The notes under the pieces were generated by a model. The model made no database searches. It had not been told where the DNA came from and was given only the letters and a program-made list of their open reading frames with translations. The translations under genes and the position numbers were made by a program. DNA of 64,000 bases from an uncultured Sphingomonadales bacterium (lineage in GTDB: Bacteria; Pseudomonadota; Alphaproteobacteria; Sphingomonadales; Sphingomonadaceae), in NCBI GenBank assembly GCA_903832325.1, contig CAILBC010000006.1, positions 1 through 64,000 on the forward strand, in the 5' to 3' direction. Each line of letters starts with the position of its first letter. The stretch's first letter is position 1. Positions 61,163 to 64,000 of this stretch are shown in pieces.

Positions 61163-62584
61163 ATGACCCACCGCTTGTTTGTCCTGATCGGCCCGGTTGC
61201 CATGGGTGCGGCGCTGCTGGCCGGCTGTTCGATGGCGCCGGCTTATCACGTGCCCGCATCGGTGCAGCCGACGCCCGCGTTCCGCGCCGATCCGGGCTGG
61301 GCCCAGGCCAATCCGGCCGACGATGTGGCCAAGGGCGCGTGGTGGCGCCTGTTTGGAGATGCTACGCTCGATGCGCTTGAAGCGCGGGTCCTGGTGACCA
61401 ACCAGAACCTGGCCTATTACCGCGCCGCCTATGCCCAGGCGCTGGCCACGGCGAGGGTCGATCGCGCCGCGCTGCTGCCGGTCATCGGCGCGAGCGCAGG
61501 GGTAACGCACGGGGGCAAAGTATCGGGCAATGGTGCGGCCACCAGCACGTTCACCGCCACCGGCACGGCCAGCTGGACGCCCGATCTGTGGGGCGCGCTG
61601 TCCAACACGCAGCGCGCGGCCACGGCCAGCGCCGAAAGCTCTGCCGCGCAACTGGCCAATGCCACGCTGTCGGCGCAGGGCACTCTGGCCACGAATTATT
61701 TCGCGCTGCGCGGGCTCGATGCCCAGGCGCAGATGCTGGATGACACGCTGGTGTCCTATCGCCGGTCGCTGGTGATCACCATGAACAAGCATGCGGCCGG
61801 CACAGTGAGCTCGGCCGATGTCGATACCGCGCGCACCACTCTGGCCAATGCCGAGGCGAGCAGGCGCGATCTGGCGCGGCTGCGCGTTGCCTATGAGGCG
61901 GCGATTGCGGTGCTGGTGGGCGAAAATCCCGGCACGTTCGCACTCGCCCCGGCGCCGTGGCAGCCGGTGGTGCCGCAAGTACCCGGCGTAGTGCCCTCTG
62001 CCGTGCTGGAGCGGCGGCCCGATATTGCCGGCGCCGAACGGCAGGTGGCGGCGGCCAATGCCACGATCGGCGTGCAGCGCGCGGCGTTTTTTCCCTCGGT
62101 TGGACTGACGGCTTCGCTCGGCAGCAATGCCGGCGCGATCGGCAATCTGTTTGGCGCGGCCACTTCGCTGTGGTCACTGGGCGCGAGCGCGGCCGAAACG
62201 TTGATCGACTGGGGGGCGCGATCGGCGCGCGTGGCAGGCGCCCGCGCCGCCTATGACGCCACGGTCGCAACCTATCGCCAAACGGTGCTGACCGCGTTTC
62301 AGGAGGTCGAAACCGATCTCGCCGCGCTCGATGGCTATCGCGCCGAACACGAACAGTACGATACCGCGGCGCAATCGGCGGTTCGCGCCGAAACGGTCAC
62401 CCGCAATGCCTATCAGGCCGGCACGGTCGATTTCACCAGCGTGACCAGCGCACAGGCCCTGGCCTATTCGGCGCGGGCCAACCTGATCCAGAACACGGTC
62501 AACCAGCAGACCGCCGCAGTTGCGTTGATTCAGGCGATCGGCGGACAGTGGAGCGGACCGGTCGATCTGCACCCGGCCCGCTGA
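61163..62584 (+). CDS. Outer-membrane efflux channel, NodT/OpmB-type lipoprotein
   Basis: The 473-residue protein has a lipobox signal (LLAGCSMAPAY, lipidated Cys near 20) and two outer-membrane-efflux repeats; recognised sequences are DVAKGAWWRLFGDATLDALE, ERRPDIAGAERQVAAANATI and FFPSVGLTASLG. It is the TolC-like exit channel of the tripartite pump, last gene of the operon and 30 bases after the second permease. It converges on the DUF3237 gene across a stop-containing tandem repeat. Confidence 0.92.
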   Translation: MTHRLFVLIGPVAMGAALLAGCSMAPAYHVPASVQPTPAFRADPGWAQANPADDVAKGAWWRLFGDATLDALEARVLVTNQNLAYYRAAYAQALATARVDRAALLPVIGASAGVTHGGKVSGNGAATSTFTATGTASWTPDLWGALSNTQRAATASAESSAAQLANATLSAQGTLATNYFALRGLDAQAQMLDDTLVSYRRSLVITMNKHAAGTVSSADVDTARTTLANAEASRRDLARLRVAYEAAIAVLVGENPGTFALAPAPWQPVVPQVPGVVPSAVLERRPDIAGAERQVAAANATIGVQRAAFFPSVGLTASLGSNAGAIGNLFGAATSLWSLGASAAETLIDWGARSARVAGARAAYDATVATYRQTVLTAFQEVETDLAALDGYRAEHEQYDTAAQSAVRAETVTRNAYQAGTVDFTSVTSAQALAYSARANLIQNTVNQQTAAVALIQAIGGQWSGPVDLHPAR

Positions 62585-62591
62585 TCGCCGC

Positions 62592-62639
62592 AGCCAGCGA
62601 GATTCAGGCCCCAGCGAGATTCAGGCCCCAGCGGATTCA
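62592..62639 (-). repeat. Stop-codon-containing 17-base repeat after the DUF3237 gene
   Basis: On the minus strand the stop TGA (62639-62637) recurs at 62623 and 62606 within ATCTCGCTGGGGCCTGA-type units (one unit is a base shorter). The array fills the convergent gap with the efflux channel gene. Confidence 0.93.
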
Positions 62640-63131
62640 GGACATAGTCACGGCGTAAAGCCGATAGACGACGCCATCGCTGGTTTCGCGCGCTTCGCCC
62701 ACTGCCAGCGTACGGTTCAGCCAGGCATAGCGCGCATCGCCGGTTTCGAACGTGGCTTGCACCTGGAACAGCGTATCGCCGAAATCGCACGATCCGCCCT
62801 CCGCCAGCCGCGCCGTCACCGCCTCGCTGATCTGATAGAGCCCGGTGTAGCGCAGATCGATCAGCGCGCCGTCATCGGTTTTCAGCGTCTTGCGGACATC
62901 GAGCCGGCAAAGCCCGTCTGCCCCTTCCAGCATCCAGTCGCCCCCGCCGGGCAAAATGCGACCGCGCAGCCGCGCGCCGGAAAACTGCCCTTCGCCCACG
63001 ATATAGGTCGTGCGCGTGCCAAACGGCGTCTGGCCGATGGCCTGCACGGTGATCGGGTTGGAAAAAGTCAGCAACGGCTCCAGCGTCAGCATGGCGTGTT
63101 CCTTCGGCATTTCGGCGCGCGGCCGCGCCAT
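62637..63131 (-). CDS. DUF3237 family protein
   Basis: A 164-residue protein with the DUF3237 pattern: FGTRTTYIVGEGQFSGARLR, ILPGGGDWMLEGADGLCRLD and DVRKTLKTDDGALIDLRYTG, then YAWLNRTLAVGEARE near the C-terminus. No enzymatic role is established for the family; no signal peptide is seen. The ATG overlaps the stop of the upstream oxidoreductase gene (TGATG), so the two are cotranscribed. Met 14 (AMLTLEPLL) is an alternative start nearer the conserved region. Confidence 0.82.
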   Translation of the reverse strand: MARPRAEMPKEHAMLTLEPLLTFSNPITVQAIGQTPFGTRTTYIVGEGQFSGARLRGRILPGGGDWMLEGADGLCRLDVRKTLKTDDGALIDLRYTGLYQISEAVTARLAEGGSCDFGDTLFQVQATFETGDARYAWLNRTLAVGEARETSDGVVYRLYAVTMS

Positions 63132-64000
63132 CAGGCGATATCGATGACCACGTTGCCGATCAGAGCCCCGCTTTCGACCGCCCCGCTTTCGACTGCCTCG
63201 TGCGCGGCGGCAGCCTGGTCGAGCGGCACGCGCAGCGCGATGCGCGGGTGCAGCGCGCCATCGGCCATTGCCGCCGCCAGCCGCGCGGCCACGATGGCGC
63301 GCTCGGCCGGGTTCAGCAGATAGACCAGCAGCATGCGCAACGTAACGTTGCGAAACATCAGCGCGTAGAATGGCAATTCCGGGGTCGGGCTGGCCATCGA
63401 ACCATAGGCCGCGATCACCCCGCCCACTTTGATGATTTGCGCGGTGAGAGCCAGGTTTCCGCCGAATTCCACCTCGACCACGCGGTCCACACCGGCATCA
63501 CCGGTGCAGGCCATGACTGCCGTGAGCACGTCATCGTTACGATAGTTGATCACGTGGTGTGCGCCGGCGGCGCTGGCCACCGCGGCCTTTTCCGCGCTGC
63601 TGACCGTGGCGATCACCGTGGCGCCGGCCCAGCGGGCCAACTGGATCGCGATTTCACCCACCGCGCCCGCGCCGCCCGCCACCAGCACGGTCTGCCCGGT
63701 GATATCGCCATCGGCAAACAGCGCCCAGGCCGCGGTCATCGCCGGAATGCCAAGGCAGGCCCCGGTGGCGAAATCGACCGTATCGGGCAGGGGCAGGGCC
63801 TGCTCTGCCGGCACGCAGATGAATTGCGCGCACGTGCCCGCAGGCCGCCGCCATGCCCCGTTCCACACATAGACTCGCGCGCCCACGCGATCGGCGGAAA
63901 CGCCATCGCCCACCGCATCGATCACCCCCGCGCCATCCGAATGGGGTATCTGAAACGGCTGGGTCATCGGCCCGCGCAGCCCGTCGCGCGTCTTCACGTC
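63131..64000 (-). CDS. NADPH:quinone oxidoreductase (zeta-crystallin/MDR family), 5' part missing
   Basis: 290 codons are visible; the frame runs past the window edge (DVKTRDGLRG is the first readable part), so perhaps 30-40 N-terminal residues are missing. MDR features are PHSDGAGVIDAVGDGVSADR, the NADP-binding VLVAGGAGAVGEIAIQLARW and DAGVDRVVEVEFGGNLALTA; no structural zinc cysteines are seen, as in quinone reductases. Near the C-terminus a 15-base in-frame duplication (63165-63194) yields AVESG twice (EAVESGAVESGALIG). Confidence 0.88.
   Translation of the reverse strand, partial: DVKTRDGLRGPMTQPFQIPHSDGAGVIDAVGDGVSADRVGARVYVWNGAWRRPAGTCAQFICVPAEQALPLPDTVDFATGACLGIPAMTAAWALFADGDITGQTVLVAGGAGAVGEIAIQLARWAGATVIATVSSAEKAAVASAAGAHHVINYRNDDVLTAVMACTGDAGVDRVVEVEFGGNLALTAQIIKVGGVIAAYGSMASPTPELPFYALMFRNVTLRMLLVYLLNPAERAIVAARLAAAMADGALHPRIALRVPLDQAAAAHEAVESGAVESGALIGNVVIDIA
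63165..63194 (-). repeat. 15-base in-frame tandem duplication inside the oxidoreductase gene
   Basis: GCCCCGCTTTCGACC and GCCCCGCTTTCGACT adjoin and encode a duplicated five-residue unit, 11 codons before the stop. It resembles the intergenic duplications elsewhere in the window. Confidence 0.93.

Overview
The window is GC-rich chromosomal DNA, about two thirds G+C by eye, with alphaproteobacterial gene content. A TonB-dependent receptor paired with a TPR-sulfotransferase, an OprB-type porin, a complete kdp locus and an Mdt/Mux-type RND pump point to Sphingomonadales, perhaps a Novosphingobium relative. That placement is inference. I see no rRNA, tRNA, CRISPR array, prophage or complete insertion sequence. 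Genes are tightly packed with many 4-base ATGA or GTGA overlaps, so most blocks are operons.

Layout. 1-1300: end of etfA and an L-lactate dehydrogenase. 1270-3910 (minus): an H-NOX gas sensor with an apparent 1-base frameshift, coupled to a GAF-GGDEF-EAL c-di-GMP enzyme. 4190-7190: a glutamate-synthase-like oxidoreductase convergent with a secreted M20 amidohydrolase. 7190-8010: a gene-free stretch with a 270-base palindromic element. 8015-12656: TonB receptor and TPR-sulfotransferase. 12756-15813 (minus): ABC1/UbiB kinase, an apparently permuted photolyase-like protein and a FrmR/RcnR-type repressor. 16174-20791: porin, double permease and ATPase. 20782-26244 (minus): a tryptophan-tryptophylquinone amine dehydrogenase operon (mauBEDA-like, two cytochromes c, an acyl-CoA synthetase) facing a TetR gene. 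27162-31151: LuxR-type regulator and a broken trimeric autotransporter adhesin. 31331-39476 (minus): kdpFABCDE preceded by a tiny membrane-peptide ORF. 39604-41621: nucleosidase and adenine deaminase. 41760-53075: LysR, ABC-F, outer-membrane barrel, alanine dehydrogenase with an Lrp regulator, thiolase-like protein, MarR, Kef-type antiporter, a small beta protein and a thioesterase. 53413-62584: an MdtABC/MuxABC-OpmB-type tripartite efflux operon. 62637-64000 (minus): DUF3237 protein and the truncated end of a quinone oxidoreductase.

The most unusual signal lies between the genes. First, a dispersed double-hairpin element (five copies) shares a GC-rich core. Four copies sit in convergent gene junctions, and all four of those carry the stop codon of a neighbouring gene. 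Second, short perfect-period tandem repeats (12-18 bases) fill many gaps. In at least seven places the repeated unit contains the stop codon of the upstream gene, so TGA or TAA is reiterated two to five times, often in different reading frames. I do not know a described system that matches this.
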